NCBI RefSeq assembly: GCF_003425685.1
Contig: NZ_QJKM01000009.1
Coordinates: 1 to 64,000, forward strand
DNA length: 64,000 nt
Reading direction: 5' to 3'
From: Rhizobium terrae
GTDB taxonomy: Bacteria; Pseudomonadota; Alphaproteobacteria; Rhizobiales; Rhizobiaceae
Shown here: positions 40,949 to 49,992 of the stretch, in pieces
Layout of the letters: each line of letters opens with the position of its first letter
Numbering within the stretch: position 1 is the first letter of the stretch
Notes under the pieces: model-generated
The model's database searches: none
Seen by the model: only the letters and a program-made list of their open reading frames with translations
Told to the model about the DNA's origin: nothing
Position numbers and translations under genes: made by a program

Positions 40949-42217
40949 ATGAAGAAGCTGCTTAAACTTATGACCGGCGCAGCGCTCGCTGCAGCGCTGC
41001 TATCCGGCGGCGCTTCTGCCCAGGCACTCTTCTGGTCGACCCAGGCCAAGCCGGTCGAGGAAGCCCAGAAGATGCGCGATATCGTGGTGAAGGGTTTTCC
41101 CGGCGGTGTCGACTACCAGCCGTCCGACGATGGTCCCTGGCTGACGCGCCTGCAGGCCGAGATCCAGGCCGGCAAGGGCACGATCGCAGTACTTGGCGCG
41201 TTGCACGGTTCGTTTTCGTCGATGTCGGGCGATCTGGTTGACCTCTCGGGCGTCAAACTCGGCGACGTGCATGTCAATGACCAATACAGAGAACTCGCCA
41301 AGCTTGGCAGCCAGGAGCAAAAGTATCTTCCGTGGATGCAGGCTACCTATATCATGGCCGCGAACAAGAAAGCGCTGGAATTCCTCCCGCAAGGGGCCGA
41401 CATCAAGGCGCTGACCTACAACCAGCTGGTCGAGTGGGCGAAGAACATGGCCGAAAAGACCGGCTCGCCTAAATTCGGATTTCCCGCCGGCCCGGAAGGC
41501 TTGAAGCACCGCTTTTTCCAAGGCTTCCTGCTGCCGTCTTATACCAAGTCGATGGTGACGAAATTCCGTTCGCCTGCAGCCGAAAGCGGTTGGGCCAAGT
41601 TCAAGGAGCTCTGGCAGTACACCAATCCGGCGTCGACCACCTATGCCTTCATGCAGCAGCCGCTGCTTTCGGAGGAAGTCTGGGTCGCGTTCGATCACGT
41701 TGCGCGTCTTGCGGATGCCTTCAATCAGAGGCCTGCCGACTTCGTCGCCTTCCCGGTTCCGGCGGGTCCTGCCGGTCGCGGTTTCATGCCGGTCATCGCC
41801 GGCATCGGCATTCCCAAGACTGCGCCCGATATGGCGAAGGCCAAGGAGCTCGTCGCGTATATGATGAAACCGGAAACGCAGATCGCCACCTTGCGCGCCA
41901 CCAACTTCTTCCCCGTTGTCGACGTGAAGCTGCCCGACGACATGCCGAATTCGGTCAAGGTTTCCGGTCCGGCAATTGCCGCCCAGACCGGTGCGAAGGA
42001 CGCGGTGCCCGCGCTGCTGCCGACCGGCCTCGGCAATCTCGGCGGCAAGTTCAACCAGATCTACAACGACACCTTTGAACGGATCATCCTCGGCGGCCAG
42101 GATATTCGTCCGGTGCTCGACGAACAGGCCCAAGCGCTGAAGGCCTTGATCAGCCAGGCCAAGGTGCCATGCTGGCAGCCGGATCCGATGTCGCAGGGCC
42201 CTTGCCCGGTAGAATAG
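40949..42217 (+). CDS. Sugar ABC transporter substrate-binding protein
   Basis: A 422-residue protein of the bacterial extracellular solute-binding family 1 with a signal peptide (MKKLLKLMTGAALAAALLSG, cleavage near ASA). Landmarks are WMQATYIMAANKKALEFLPQ, PKFGFPAGPEGLKHRFFQGF and FVAFPVPAGPAGRGFMPVIA. GGGAGGAG precedes the ATG. The ligand is probably an oligosaccharide or glycoside, inferred from two glycosidases in the module. A stem-loop separates it from the permeases. Confidence 0.92.
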   Translation: MKKLLKLMTGAALAAALLSGGASAQALFWSTQAKPVEEAQKMRDIVVKGFPGGVDYQPSDDGPWLTRLQAEIQAGKGTIAVLGALHGSFSSMSGDLVDLSGVKLGDVHVNDQYRELAKLGSQEQKYLPWMQATYIMAANKKALEFLPQGADIKALTYNQLVEWAKNMAEKTGSPKFGFPAGPEGLKHRFFQGFLLPSYTKSMVTKFRSPAAESGWAKFKELWQYTNPASTTYAFMQQPLLSEEVWVAFDHVARLADAFNQRPADFVAFPVPAGPAGRGFMPVIAGIGIPKTAPDMAKAKELVAYMMKPETQIATLRATNFFPVVDVKLPDDMPNSVKVSGPAIAAQTGAKDAVPALLPTGLGNLGGKFNQIYNDTFERIILGGQDIRPVLDEQAQALKALISQAKVPCWQPDPMSQGPCPVE

Positions 42218-42231
42218 GGAGACCGTTTGAT

Positions 42232-42260
42232 GGCGTCCGGGCGCTTGAAGCCCGGGCGCC
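42232..42260 (+). promoter_or_regulatory. Intercistronic stem-loop after the sugar-binding-protein gene
   Basis: GGCGTCCGGGC (42232-42242) pairs with GCCCGGGCGCC (42250-42260) with one G-U pair and a seven-base loop. No T-run follows. Its position after the binding-protein gene matches that of the 16310-16334 stem-loop in the Liv-type operon, suggesting differential expression of binding protein over permease. Confidence 0.6.
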
Positions 42261-42296
42261 TCGGTCGATCCATGCGGACCTGATGGAGGCGGCGTC

Positions 42297-43145
42297 GTGC
42301 GCTCTACGAAAGCCTTACCCTATTTGCTACTGGCACCGGCCACGATCTTTCTGGTCGTGTTTTTTCTCTATCCGTTCGTGCTCGTCGCTATCGACGCCTT
42401 CACCAAGGGCGGAGCGGTGACGCTCGACAATTTCCGGACCATGACGAGCAACTGGAAGTTTTCGGAAACCCTCCGCAACACCATGTTGCTTGCGGCCGTT
42501 GTCGTGCCGATCCAACTCGCCATGGCCCTGTCGATGGCCACCATCGTCTCCAAACTCTCGATGGGCCGCAGCGCCATTCTCTACATCTTCGCCATTCCGC
42601 TTGGCCTGTCCGATCTCGCGGCCGGCCTGATCTGGCTTACCATCTTCGAGCAGTCCGGCTTTCTGAACAGCTGGCTCGTCAGCCTGGGTCTCATCGACAA
42701 GCCGATCATGTTCCTCGGCTACCAGAACAAGTGGGTGATCTTTACCGCTGTCGTGCTGGGGGAGGTCTGGCGTGCCACGGCGATCATGATGGTCATCCTC
42801 GTCGCGGGGATGGGCCTCATTCCAAAGGAATATTACGAGGCCGCAGAAGTATTTGGCGCGCCGCCGTGGAAGCGCTTCACGAAGATCACGTTGCCGCTGC
42901 TCAGGCCAAGTCTGCAAACCGCGCTCATCCTGCGTGTGATACTTGCCTTCGAGGTATTTGCCGTCGTCGCTGCGCTGTCGGGCACGCAGTTTCCGGTCCT
43001 GATGGGAGAGACCTATCACTGGCAGTTCACCTTGCAGGATCGCGGTGTCGCTGCAGCTTTCGCCATGCTGATCCTGGCAATCTCCATCGCATTCACCCTG
43101 CTGCTGCTCTACCTGCTGCGCGTTCCCAGGGAGGCCCGTCTATGA
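42297..43145 (+). CDS. Sugar ABC transporter permease 1 (MalF-type)
   Basis: A 282-residue permease with six hydrophobic segments (PYLLLAPATIFLVVFFLYPF at the start). The EAA loop is YYEAAEVFGAPPWKRFTKIT. It begins at GTG 42297 with GGAGG eight bases upstream. Its stop overlaps the second permease by ATGA. It forms the channel with the next gene. Confidence 0.92.
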   Translation: MRSTKALPYLLLAPATIFLVVFFLYPFVLVAIDAFTKGGAVTLDNFRTMTSNWKFSETLRNTMLLAAVVVPIQLAMALSMATIVSKLSMGRSAILYIFAIPLGLSDLAAGLIWLTIFEQSGFLNSWLVSLGLIDKPIMFLGYQNKWVIFTAVVLGEVWRATAIMMVILVAGMGLIPKEYYEAAEVFGAPPWKRFTKITLPLLRPSLQTALILRVILAFEVFAVVAALSGTQFPVLMGETYHWQFTLQDRGVAAAFAMLILAISIAFTLLLLYLLRVPREARL

Positions 43146-43996
43146 CAGCCGTGACAAACGACATGCCGATCGCACCGGCCGCCGTGACCGACGCACGTAA
43201 GGCCGGAAACTGGCTCCTGATCGCCTGCATAGTGTTGCTGTGTGTCTGGGTGCTGCTGCCGATCTATCTCCTGCTGGTCAACGCGCTTTCCTCGCCCGCC
43301 CAGGTGACCGGTTTTCCGAAACGAATAACTCCGTCTTTCGATTTCGGATCGCTATCCTTCTTCCTGAATTTCCAGGGTGTCGGCAAGGCCCTTTGGAACT
43401 CGGTCGTGGTGGCTCTTCTGACCATGGTGCTTTCCATCGGAATTGGCGCGCCAGCGGGATATGCACTTTCGCGTTTCGACTTTCCGGGCAAGCAGGCGTT
43501 CCGCTTCCTTGTGCTCATGACGCGCGCCTTCCCGTTACCCTTGCTGGCCCTGCCATTGGCGGTGCTTTTCATTCGCACGGGGCTCGACGATACCGCCTTC
43601 GGGCTTGCGATCGTGCACACGACGCTGTCGCTACCCTTTGCGGTCCTGATTACCTTTTCGCTGTTTTCGGGTATCCCGGTGGAACTCGAGGAGGCCGCCT
43701 GGACGCTTGGCTGCAATCGCTGGCAGGCTTTCCGGAAGGTTGTCCTGCCTCTGGCGCTGCCGGGAATTGCGGCCTCGGCCGTCTTCGCATTCACCATCTC
43801 GTGGAACGAGGTGTTTGCAGCAGCGGTACTTACCATTGAAAATCGAACACTCACAGCTTTCCTGCTGCAATCCATCAACGTCTCGCCGCTCTATCTCAAG
43901 TTCGCGGGCGGCGCGGCGCTCGTCGTGCCGGCGCTGATCTTCATCTTTGCCGTGCGCAAATATCTGTTCGCCATGTGGGGCATTGCCAACCGCTAG
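43142..43996 (+). CDS. Sugar ABC transporter permease 2 (MalG-type)
   Basis: A 284-residue permease. The N-terminal segment is LLIACIVLLCVWVLLPIYLL, and AGYALSRFDFPGKQAF is typical of MalG-like proteins. The EAA loop is ELEEAAWTLGCNRWQAFRKV. The C-terminus is KYLFAMWGIANR. Longer forms of the frame overlap the first permease out of phase and were rejected. Confidence 0.92.
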   Translation: MTAVTNDMPIAPAAVTDARKAGNWLLIACIVLLCVWVLLPIYLLLVNALSSPAQVTGFPKRITPSFDFGSLSFFLNFQGVGKALWNSVVVALLTMVLSIGIGAPAGYALSRFDFPGKQAFRFLVLMTRAFPLPLLALPLAVLFIRTGLDDTAFGLAIVHTTLSLPFAVLITFSLFSGIPVELEEAAWTLGCNRWQAFRKVVLPLALPGIAASAVFAFTISWNEVFAAAVLTIENRTLTAFLLQSINVSPLYLKFAGGAALVVPALIFIFAVRKYLFAMWGIANR

Positions 43997-44006
43997 GAGG
44001 AAGACA

Positions 44007-45047
44007 ATGGCTGAAATCCAGATCAAAGGCGTCGCCAAACGGTTCGGAGCCTTCACTGCGCTGCACCAGATCGACCTCACTATCGCCGACCAGGAATTCA
44101 TGGTGCTGCTCGGTGCTTCCGGCTGCGGTAAGACGACGCTGCTGCGTATCATTGCCGGCCTCGAAACTCCGAGCGACGGCGAGGTTTGGATCGGCGGGCG
44201 TCGCGTCGATCATCTGCCGCCGCGCGAACGGGGCATTGCGATGGTCTTCCAGAACTACGCGGTATTCCCGCATCTGACCGTCTATGAGAACATCGCCTTC
44301 GGCTTACGCATGCAGAAAAAACCGCAGCCGGAAGTCGATCAGCGCGTCAAGCGCACGGCGGAACTGATGCATATCGAACAGCTTTTGCAGCGCTATTCCG
44401 GCCAGTTGTCCGGCGGGCAGCGCCAGCGCGTGGCCGTTGCGCGCGCGCTGGCGATGGAACCGGACGTGATCCTGATGGACGAGCCGCTCTCCAACCTCGA
44501 CGCACTGCTGCGCCTGGAAATGCGCGCCGAACTCAAGGGCGTACTGGCACACTCTCGGACGACGGCAATCTATGTCACGCACGATCAAGTGGAGGCGATG
44601 AGCCTCGCAGACCGGATCGCGGTCATGCATCAGGGCCGCATCGTGCAGGCCGCGTCGCCGGTTGAAGTCTACCGAAATCCCGCGGCGCGTTTCGTCGGTT
44701 CCTTCATCGGCAACCCGCCAATGAACTTCCTACCGGCAAAGAAGTCGGGGGAGGAGCAGTTCATCGTCGCTGGCAGCACGCTGAAAGGTCCAAAGGCCTC
44801 GGGGGATATCGAATTCGCCATTCGGCCGGAAGACATGGATGTTGGCCCGGGGGGCATCCCCGCCACGGTCCGCGTGGTCGAGCCGCTCGGCGCGCACACG
44901 CTGATCACCACGGATGTGGACGGCAAGATCTTCCGGGTCGTGCTCGATTCCAATGCCGAGGCCAAGACCGGCGACAGGCTGTCGCTGGTGCCGCGGGCAG
45001 ACCGCATCCGCTGGTTCGATCCCCAGTCAACCTCCGCCATACAGTGA
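44007..45047 (+). CDS. Sugar ABC transporter ATPase (MalK/UgpC-type)
   Basis: A 346-residue ATPase with Walker A ([16 protein letters not shown]), Q-loop ([12 protein letters not shown]), signature ([16 protein letters not shown]), Walker B ([12 protein letters not shown]) and H-loop (YVTHDQ). The C-terminal TOBE regulatory domain ([12 protein letters not shown] to the end) marks the carbohydrate-uptake class. GGAGGAAG precedes ATG 44007. Its stop is followed after 17 bases by the glycosidase gene. Confidence 0.94.
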   Translation: MAEIQIKGVAKRFGAFTALHQIDLTIADQEFMVLLGASGCGKTTLLRIIAGLETPSDGEVWIGGRRVDHLPPRERGIAMVFQNYAVFPHLTVYENIAFGLRMQKKPQPEVDQRVKRTAELMHIEQLLQRYSGQLSGGQRQRVAVARALAMEPDVILMDEPLSNLDALLRLEMRAELKGVLAHSRTTAIYVTHDQVEAMSLADRIAVMHQGRIVQAASPVEVYRNPAARFVGSFIGNPPMNFLPAKKSGEEQFIVAGSTLKGPKASGDIEFAIRPEDMDVGPGGIPATVRVVEPLGAHTLITTDVDGKIFRVVLDSNAEAKTGDRLSLVPRADRIRWFDPQSTSAIQ

Positions 45048-45064
45048 TCTTAGGAGAAGTCACC

Positions 45065-46342
45065 ATGACCACGCTCAAGAAACAGGATTTCATCGACCGC
45101 GCCGTGGAGGTACTGAAGGAAAACGATCGCGGCGGATACACGGTGCCCACCAAGGGGCTCTATCCTTTCCAGTGGAACTGGGATTCCTGCCTCACGGCAC
45201 TCGGACAGCGTCATTTTGACGAAGCCCGCGCCTGGATCGAGATTGAGACACTTTTTCAACATCAGTGGCCGGACGGCATGGTGCCGCACATCGTCTTCCA
45301 CGTGCATGACGATGGTTATTTTCCCGGCCCCGACGTGTGGCGCTCCGGCCGCCCGACGCCGACTTCCGGCATCACCCAACCGGCGGTCGCCGGTTTTGCC
45401 GTGCGCCGCCTTTACGACAATGCGACCGACAAGCAGGCGGCGGCGCGAAGGGCGCGGGCACTGCTGCCCAAGATCGATGCCTGGCACCGATGGTTCTATG
45501 AAAACCGCGACCCGCAGAAGGAAGGCCTCGTCGCCATCATCCATCCCTGGGAATCCGGGCGCGACAATTCCATCGACTGGGACGCAGCCTTCGAGCGCGT
45601 GCCGACCCATGGCGTGGAGCCCTATGTACGCCGCGATACCCAACACGCCAATCCGAAACATCGGCCGACCAAGGAACAGTATGACCGCTACCTGTGGCTG
45701 GTGCAGCATTTCCGCAGCCTTGAGTGGGACAATTCGAAACTCCATGACGCATCGCCGTTTCAGGTGGTCGATCCTGGCTTCAACGCGATCCTGATCCGCT
45801 CCTGTGCCGATCTGGCGGTGCTTGCCGCGGATCTGGGCGAGCCCGCGCTGGCGCAGGCGAACCGTGATCGCGCCGAAAAGGGGCAGGCGGCGATGGAGAA
45901 ACTGTGGAGCGAAGAGCACGGCCAGTATCTTTGCCTCGACCGTGTCATCGGCAGGCTGATCGACAGCGCCTCGATCGGCGGTTTGCTGGCAGCCTTCAGC
46001 GCCGTGCCGAAGGCGCGCGCGGAAGTGATTTCCAATACCATTGGCAAGCTGGCGGAAAGGGCGCATTTCCTCGTGCCTTCGCATGATCCTGCCGATCCCC
46101 GCTTTGATGCCAAGCGGTATTGGCGTGGACCATGCTGGCTTGTCGTGAACTATATGATCGCCGACGGTCTTTTCGCCGCCGGACAGACCGCGATGGCCGA
46201 GCGCATCACGCAGTCGAGCCTCGAGCTGATCGCCGGAAGCGGTTTTGCCGAGTATTACGATCCTCTGGATGGCGAGCCGCTCGGCGGTGGACGCTTCACC
46301 TGGACTGCGGCAATGGTGCTGGAGTTCGTCCAGGCGGCATGA
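45065..46342 (+). CDS. GH63/MGH1-like glycoside hydrolase
   Basis: A 425-residue (alpha/alpha)6-barrel glycosidase without a signal peptide, so it acts in the cytosol after import. Family landmarks are FQWNWDSCLTALGQRHFD (residues 36-52), IIHPWESGRDNSIDWD (159-173, with an Asp that would be the acid) and FAEYYDPLDGEPLGGGRFTW near the end, which should hold the base. The pattern recalls mannosylglycerate and glucosylglycerate hydrolases. The substrate is probably a small alpha-glycoside; the exact one is open. AGGAGAAG precedes ATG 45065. Confidence 0.87.
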   Translation: MTTLKKQDFIDRAVEVLKENDRGGYTVPTKGLYPFQWNWDSCLTALGQRHFDEARAWIEIETLFQHQWPDGMVPHIVFHVHDDGYFPGPDVWRSGRPTPTSGITQPAVAGFAVRRLYDNATDKQAAARRARALLPKIDAWHRWFYENRDPQKEGLVAIIHPWESGRDNSIDWDAAFERVPTHGVEPYVRRDTQHANPKHRPTKEQYDRYLWLVQHFRSLEWDNSKLHDASPFQVVDPGFNAILIRSCADLAVLAADLGEPALAQANRDRAEKGQAAMEKLWSEEHGQYLCLDRVIGRLIDSASIGGLLAAFSAVPKARAEVISNTIGKLAERAHFLVPSHDPADPRFDAKRYWRGPCWLVVNYMIADGLFAAGQTAMAERITQSSLELIAGSGFAEYYDPLDGEPLGGGRFTWTAAMVLEFVQAA

Positions 46343-46442
46343 TGGAGAGGCGCGAAGTTCCCTGCGAAGAGGGCCTCGATGTCATCGAATCTTCATGCCA
46401 GAGAAGGTCGATTCACCTCGAGGAGCAGGAGGTAATCGCGCA

Positions 46443-47333
46443 TTATAGCCTGTTTGGATCCCGCGGGTTCCAACGAATTTTACCAAGCCTCATCTGCTCG
46501 CGGATGAGCGTGACCAGCCCGGCGAATGCAACGATGACAAGGCCGACCAGGGCCAGCCCATCGGGATATTCGTGGAACAAGACCGCGCCGATCGCTGCTG
46601 CCCAGGCTATCTGCGAGTACTGGGTCGGTGCCACGTGATTGGCGGGAGCGAGTTTCATGGCCTGAAGAAGCAGCACCTGGCCGCAGGCGGAGAACGCGCC
46701 GGCCGCCACGACAAGGGCGATTTCTCTGAGGGAAGGCATTTGGACTCCGGTCAGCACCATGCCCGCAGCGTTGATGACAAGCGCGTAGGTCATCATGACT
46801 CCGAGGATCGTCGTGCGCTTTTCGGTGCGCGACAGCGAGCGCAGGAGGATCACGGTCGTGGCAGTGAGAAAGGCGATGGCGAGGGCCGCGAAGTGCCCGA
46901 GCGACAGCTCGCGAAACCCGGGGCGGACAACGAGGAGGACGCCGCAGAAGCCCGCAAGCACTGCGCCCCAGCGCCAGGGGCCGATCTGCTCCTTCAGAAC
47001 CAGCGTTGAAAGAAGCGTGACGAAAAAGGGAGACAGGAAGATGAGCGAATAGGCCTCCGCCATTGGAATGGTGGTGAAAGCATAGACGCCAAGAATCCCG
47101 GCACCTGACCCAGTCACCGCGCGCGCCTGCACCAGCCACGGACGCTTAGCACGCCAGAAGTCGCGCCAGTTCTCCTCCCGGCCGCGCGTGAAAAACAGAA
47201 AGAATGCAGCGGCCACCGCCACCAGAAAGCCGATCTGGAACACGGACATTCCGCCACGAGACGCCTTGATACAGGCGTCTCCCCATGAAAATGTCGCATA
47301 GGACAAGAGGGCAATCAGGACGCCGTTCTTCAT
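46443..47333 (-). CDS. DMT-superfamily transporter (EamA type)
   Basis: A 296-residue membrane protein with about ten hydrophobic segments and two EamA repeats (VLIALLSYATFSWGDACIKA at the start; AMKLAPANHVAPTQYSQIAW in the second half). Such proteins usually export metabolites. It points against the transporter operon and starts only 29 bases from the divergent PIG-L gene, so their control regions must overlap with coding sequence. A further in-frame start at 47387 would overlap PIG-L. Its role in the glycoside module is unclear. Confidence 0.88.
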   Translation of the reverse strand: MKNGVLIALLSYATFSWGDACIKASRGGMSVFQIGFLVAVAAAFFLFFTRGREENWRDFWRAKRPWLVQARAVTGSGAGILGVYAFTTIPMAEAYSLIFLSPFFVTLLSTLVLKEQIGPWRWGAVLAGFCGVLLVVRPGFRELSLGHFAALAIAFLTATTVILLRSLSRTEKRTTILGVMMTYALVINAAGMVLTGVQMPSLREIALVVAAGAFSACGQVLLLQAMKLAPANHVAPTQYSQIAWAAAIGAVLFHEYPDGLALVGLVIVAFAGLVTLIREQMRLGKIRWNPRDPNRL

Positions 47334-47362
47334 GATCCGCGCGGCAGCAAAGAGGACCGGTA

Positions 47363-48049
47363 ATGAAAGTATTGGCGCTGGGCGCACATCCTGATGATAT
47401 CGAGATCTTCATGTTCGGTACGCTTGCCGCCTGGAAGGCGATAGGCGCCGAATTGGTCTTCGCCATCGCGACCGACGGCGCCAGGGGCGGGAGCCGCGAT
47501 CCTGCTGAACTGGCCGACACGCGGCGCAAGGAAGCGCAGAGCGCGGCCTATCTGCTTGGCGCGGATTTGCGGTTCCTCAATTTTCCCGATGGTGCGCTGG
47601 TCGCCGACGCCGGGCTTAACGCTGCGCTGAAGGCTCTCATTGACGACGTCCTGCCCGATATCGTCGTCACCCACGCGGCAAACGACTATCACGGCGACCA
47701 CCGCGCGCTCTCCCAGGCGGTCGCAATCGCCGCGTCTTTTACGGCGCCGGTCATCTACGCCGATACCCTGCAGGGCGTCGGAGCCGAACCCTCGTTGTAT
47801 GTGGACATCACCAAGCATTTCCCGCTCAAGATCCAGGCAATCCGGTGCCACGTCTCGCAGGACCCCGAGCGCTTTGTCGCTGCGATCAGCACCCAGAACA
47901 CATTTCGCGCCACTCAATGTAACGCGCCCACGGGCTCTTATGCGGAGGCCTACGGCTTCAGGCAGGTCTATCCTTTCGTGGACATTCGCGCACTCATGCC
48001 GCCCGCACCGGAGGTGCGCCCAGTTCGCAACCGCAACACGCTTCGCTGA
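47363..48049 (+). CDS. PIG-L family deacetylase
   Basis: A 228-residue zinc-dependent deacetylase of the LmbE/PIG-L family. The zinc motif is VLALGAHPDDIEIFMFGTLA (AHPDD at residues 8-12), and the second metal ligand region is THAANDYHGDHRALSQAV. These enzymes remove N-acetyl groups from GlcNAc-type glycosides such as GlcNAc-inositol or bacillithiol precursors. Its presence suggests that the imported glycoside carries an N-acetyl sugar or similar amide. It converges on the GH36 gene with two bases between the stops. Confidence 0.9.
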   Translation: MKVLALGAHPDDIEIFMFGTLAAWKAIGAELVFAIATDGARGGSRDPAELADTRRKEAQSAAYLLGADLRFLNFPDGALVADAGLNAALKALIDDVLPDIVVTHAANDYHGDHRALSQAVAIAASFTAPVIYADTLQGVGAEPSLYVDITKHFPLKIQAIRCHVSQDPERFVAAISTQNTFRATQCNAPTGSYAEAYGFRQVYPFVDIRALMPPAPEVRPVRNRNTLR

Positions 48050-48051
48050 CC

Positions 48052-49992
48052 TCAACATGCGCCGTCTCGAAACGACAGAACGCGGGATTGGAACGGTCCG
48101 AGCCTCAGCAGAACACCGGCTTCATGGACCTCGACGGTTTGGTCGTCCTCGGTGACGGCGCAGGGGCCGCGATGCTCCGCCAGGGTCCATGGAACCAGGC
48201 GATCAAGGGCGTGCTCACCGGTATTGAAGACGTTGAGGATTGTCTCTTCCCCGCGCCGCAACCGCTGCACGATCACCGGATCAGCCGTCGTCGTCGTCAT
48301 CGGCTTGCCGTTCGGCCCGGCATCCAGCCAATGCGTGAGCGGCAAGGTCCCGGCGAGCGGGAAATCGCAGATGAAAGGTTTGCCGTCGGCGAGGAGCCGT
48401 GTCAGCAACTCGCGGCGGTGGTCAGGCACCTCGTCGAGCTGATCGCTCGTCATCAGCACACCGCCCGCCAAGCCAGCGAATAGGGCCAGCGAACGCACCT
48501 GGACATCCGTCAAATCATGGAACCTGTCGCGCAGCAGGATGCAGTCCGGATCCGTCTGCCACAAGATGTCGTTGCCGAAGTTGCGTGCCGTCTGATCGCG
48601 CAGCAGGGATTCTGCCGAATAGTGACCTTTCCACGTGACGCCGATGTCGCGCCCGATGCGCACTGCGTCGGCCAGACCCACCGGAGCCCAGAGAGGCGAT
48701 CCGCACAGAAGCAGCGAAGCATCGCCGATCTCCTCACGCATCAGGCGAGCCATCACCATCCAGATCTCGATGCGGCTCATATCATCGCGGTGCCACCGCG
48801 CGACATCAGGGCCGTAAGTCGAGCCGAGATGCAGGAAGTCGGCCTTGAAATAGCGACAGCCCCAGTCATGTCTCCACGTCCGGAACACATTCCGGATATA
48901 GGCCTCCGCGGCGGGATGGGTGACGTCGAGCACGTAGTATTCTTCGCTGCGTTTGTGCCAGCGAAACTCCCCGTAGAAAGTCATGGGCGCAAGCGGTTTG
49001 CCGGTCTGCCGGTCTCTCACAACCCAGTCCGGATGCATCGCATAAAGGTTCGACCGGTTGCCCACCATGAAGGGAGCGATCCATAGGCCGGGGATAAAGC
49101 CTGCGGCAGAGATCTGCTCGAGAATGGGGGCGATGCCGTCGGCAAACTGGGGCCTGCTTTCCAGCCAATCGCCCATCTCAGGCGTGAAACCGTCATCGAT
49201 CAGAAATATCTCGAACGGCGCGCCGCTTGAATCACGGAAGCGTTTTGCCGCCTCAAGATGCTCTGTCAGCGCGGACGGGCTGATCGACGCATAGAGATTG
49301 TACCACGAACACCAGCCGGTGAGCCGGCGTTCGGGCAAGCGGGGCGGGACCGGTGCCGCGGCTGCGACAGCCCGTGCCCAGGCCCGCATGCCGTCCTCAT
49401 AAGTAGACGCCGCGAGGATGACGAAGGGTTCGCCTTCGACCATCTCTTGGCGCGGTACCTCGTCGATCAACGTCTCGAGCGTGAACGACAAGGGGCCGTC
49501 GGCAAAGTGGAAAGCCAGCCGGCTCTGAAACCGGTCGTTCCTTTCAAAACCTATTACCGCGACGTCGCCTTGCGTCGAAACAAGCGCGGTGGCCGCATAT
49601 CCCGACAGGATCGCCGGATCCGCCTTTGCGGCCTCGTGTGCATTGGCGGGTTCGACGAAATAGCTGCCGTCCCAGCTCATATATCCATTGCGAAGATAAC
49701 GCTGCACATTGCGGGCACAGGCAAAGACAAGACCGAGCGATCGCAGGCGTCGTTCGCCGGAGAAGCCGGTGAGGCGAAATCGACCCACCAAGCCGGCAGT
49801 GCCGCCGGCCGAAAGCTGAAGTTCAAACCGCGCGCCGTCTTCCAGCAACCACCTGAGCAACCATGTGCCATCCGTCTCTACGATCTGAGGTTCGCTAGGC
49901 AGGACAATGCCGTCGATGATCGGTGCGATTCCATCCAGCCTGATCGAACCGGTCTCAATGGCTTTCTGATCGGCTCTGAAGCGTGGTGTCAT
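48052..49992 (-). CDS. GH36-type alpha-galactosidase-like glycosidase
   Basis: A 646-residue clan GH-D enzyme without a signal peptide. The N-terminal beta-sandwich leads to the barrel (TGWCSWYNLYASISPSALTE, FEIFLIDDGFTPEMGDW, GLWIAPFMVGNRSNLYAMHP). The nucleophile is Asp385 in YFKADFLHLG. The acid/base is Asp449 in GLADAVRIGRD following CGSPLW. It overlaps the MocA-type gene by ATGA and is the last gene of the minus-strand operon. The expected reaction is hydrolysis of alpha-galactosides or related alpha-glycosides in the cytosol. Confidence 0.92.
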   Translation of the reverse strand: MTPRFRADQKAIETGSIRLDGIAPIIDGIVLPSEPQIVETDGTWLLRWLLEDGARFELQLSAGGTAGLVGRFRLTGFSGERRLRSLGLVFACARNVQRYLRNGYMSWDGSYFVEPANAHEAAKADPAILSGYAATALVSTQGDVAVIGFERNDRFQSRLAFHFADGPLSFTLETLIDEVPRQEMVEGEPFVILAASTYEDGMRAWARAVAAAAPVPPRLPERRLTGWCSWYNLYASISPSALTEHLEAAKRFRDSSGAPFEIFLIDDGFTPEMGDWLESRPQFADGIAPILEQISAAGFIPGLWIAPFMVGNRSNLYAMHPDWVVRDRQTGKPLAPMTFYGEFRWHKRSEEYYVLDVTHPAAEAYIRNVFRTWRHDWGCRYFKADFLHLGSTYGPDVARWHRDDMSRIEIWMVMARLMREEIGDASLLLCGSPLWAPVGLADAVRIGRDIGVTWKGHYSAESLLRDQTARNFGNDILWQTDPDCILLRDRFHDLTDVQVRSLALFAGLAGGVLMTSDQLDEVPDHRRELLTRLLADGKPFICDFPLAGTLPLTHWLDAGPNGKPMTTTTADPVIVQRLRRGEETILNVFNTGEHALDRLVPWTLAEHRGPCAVTEDDQTVEVHEAGVLLRLGPFQSRVLSFRDGAC

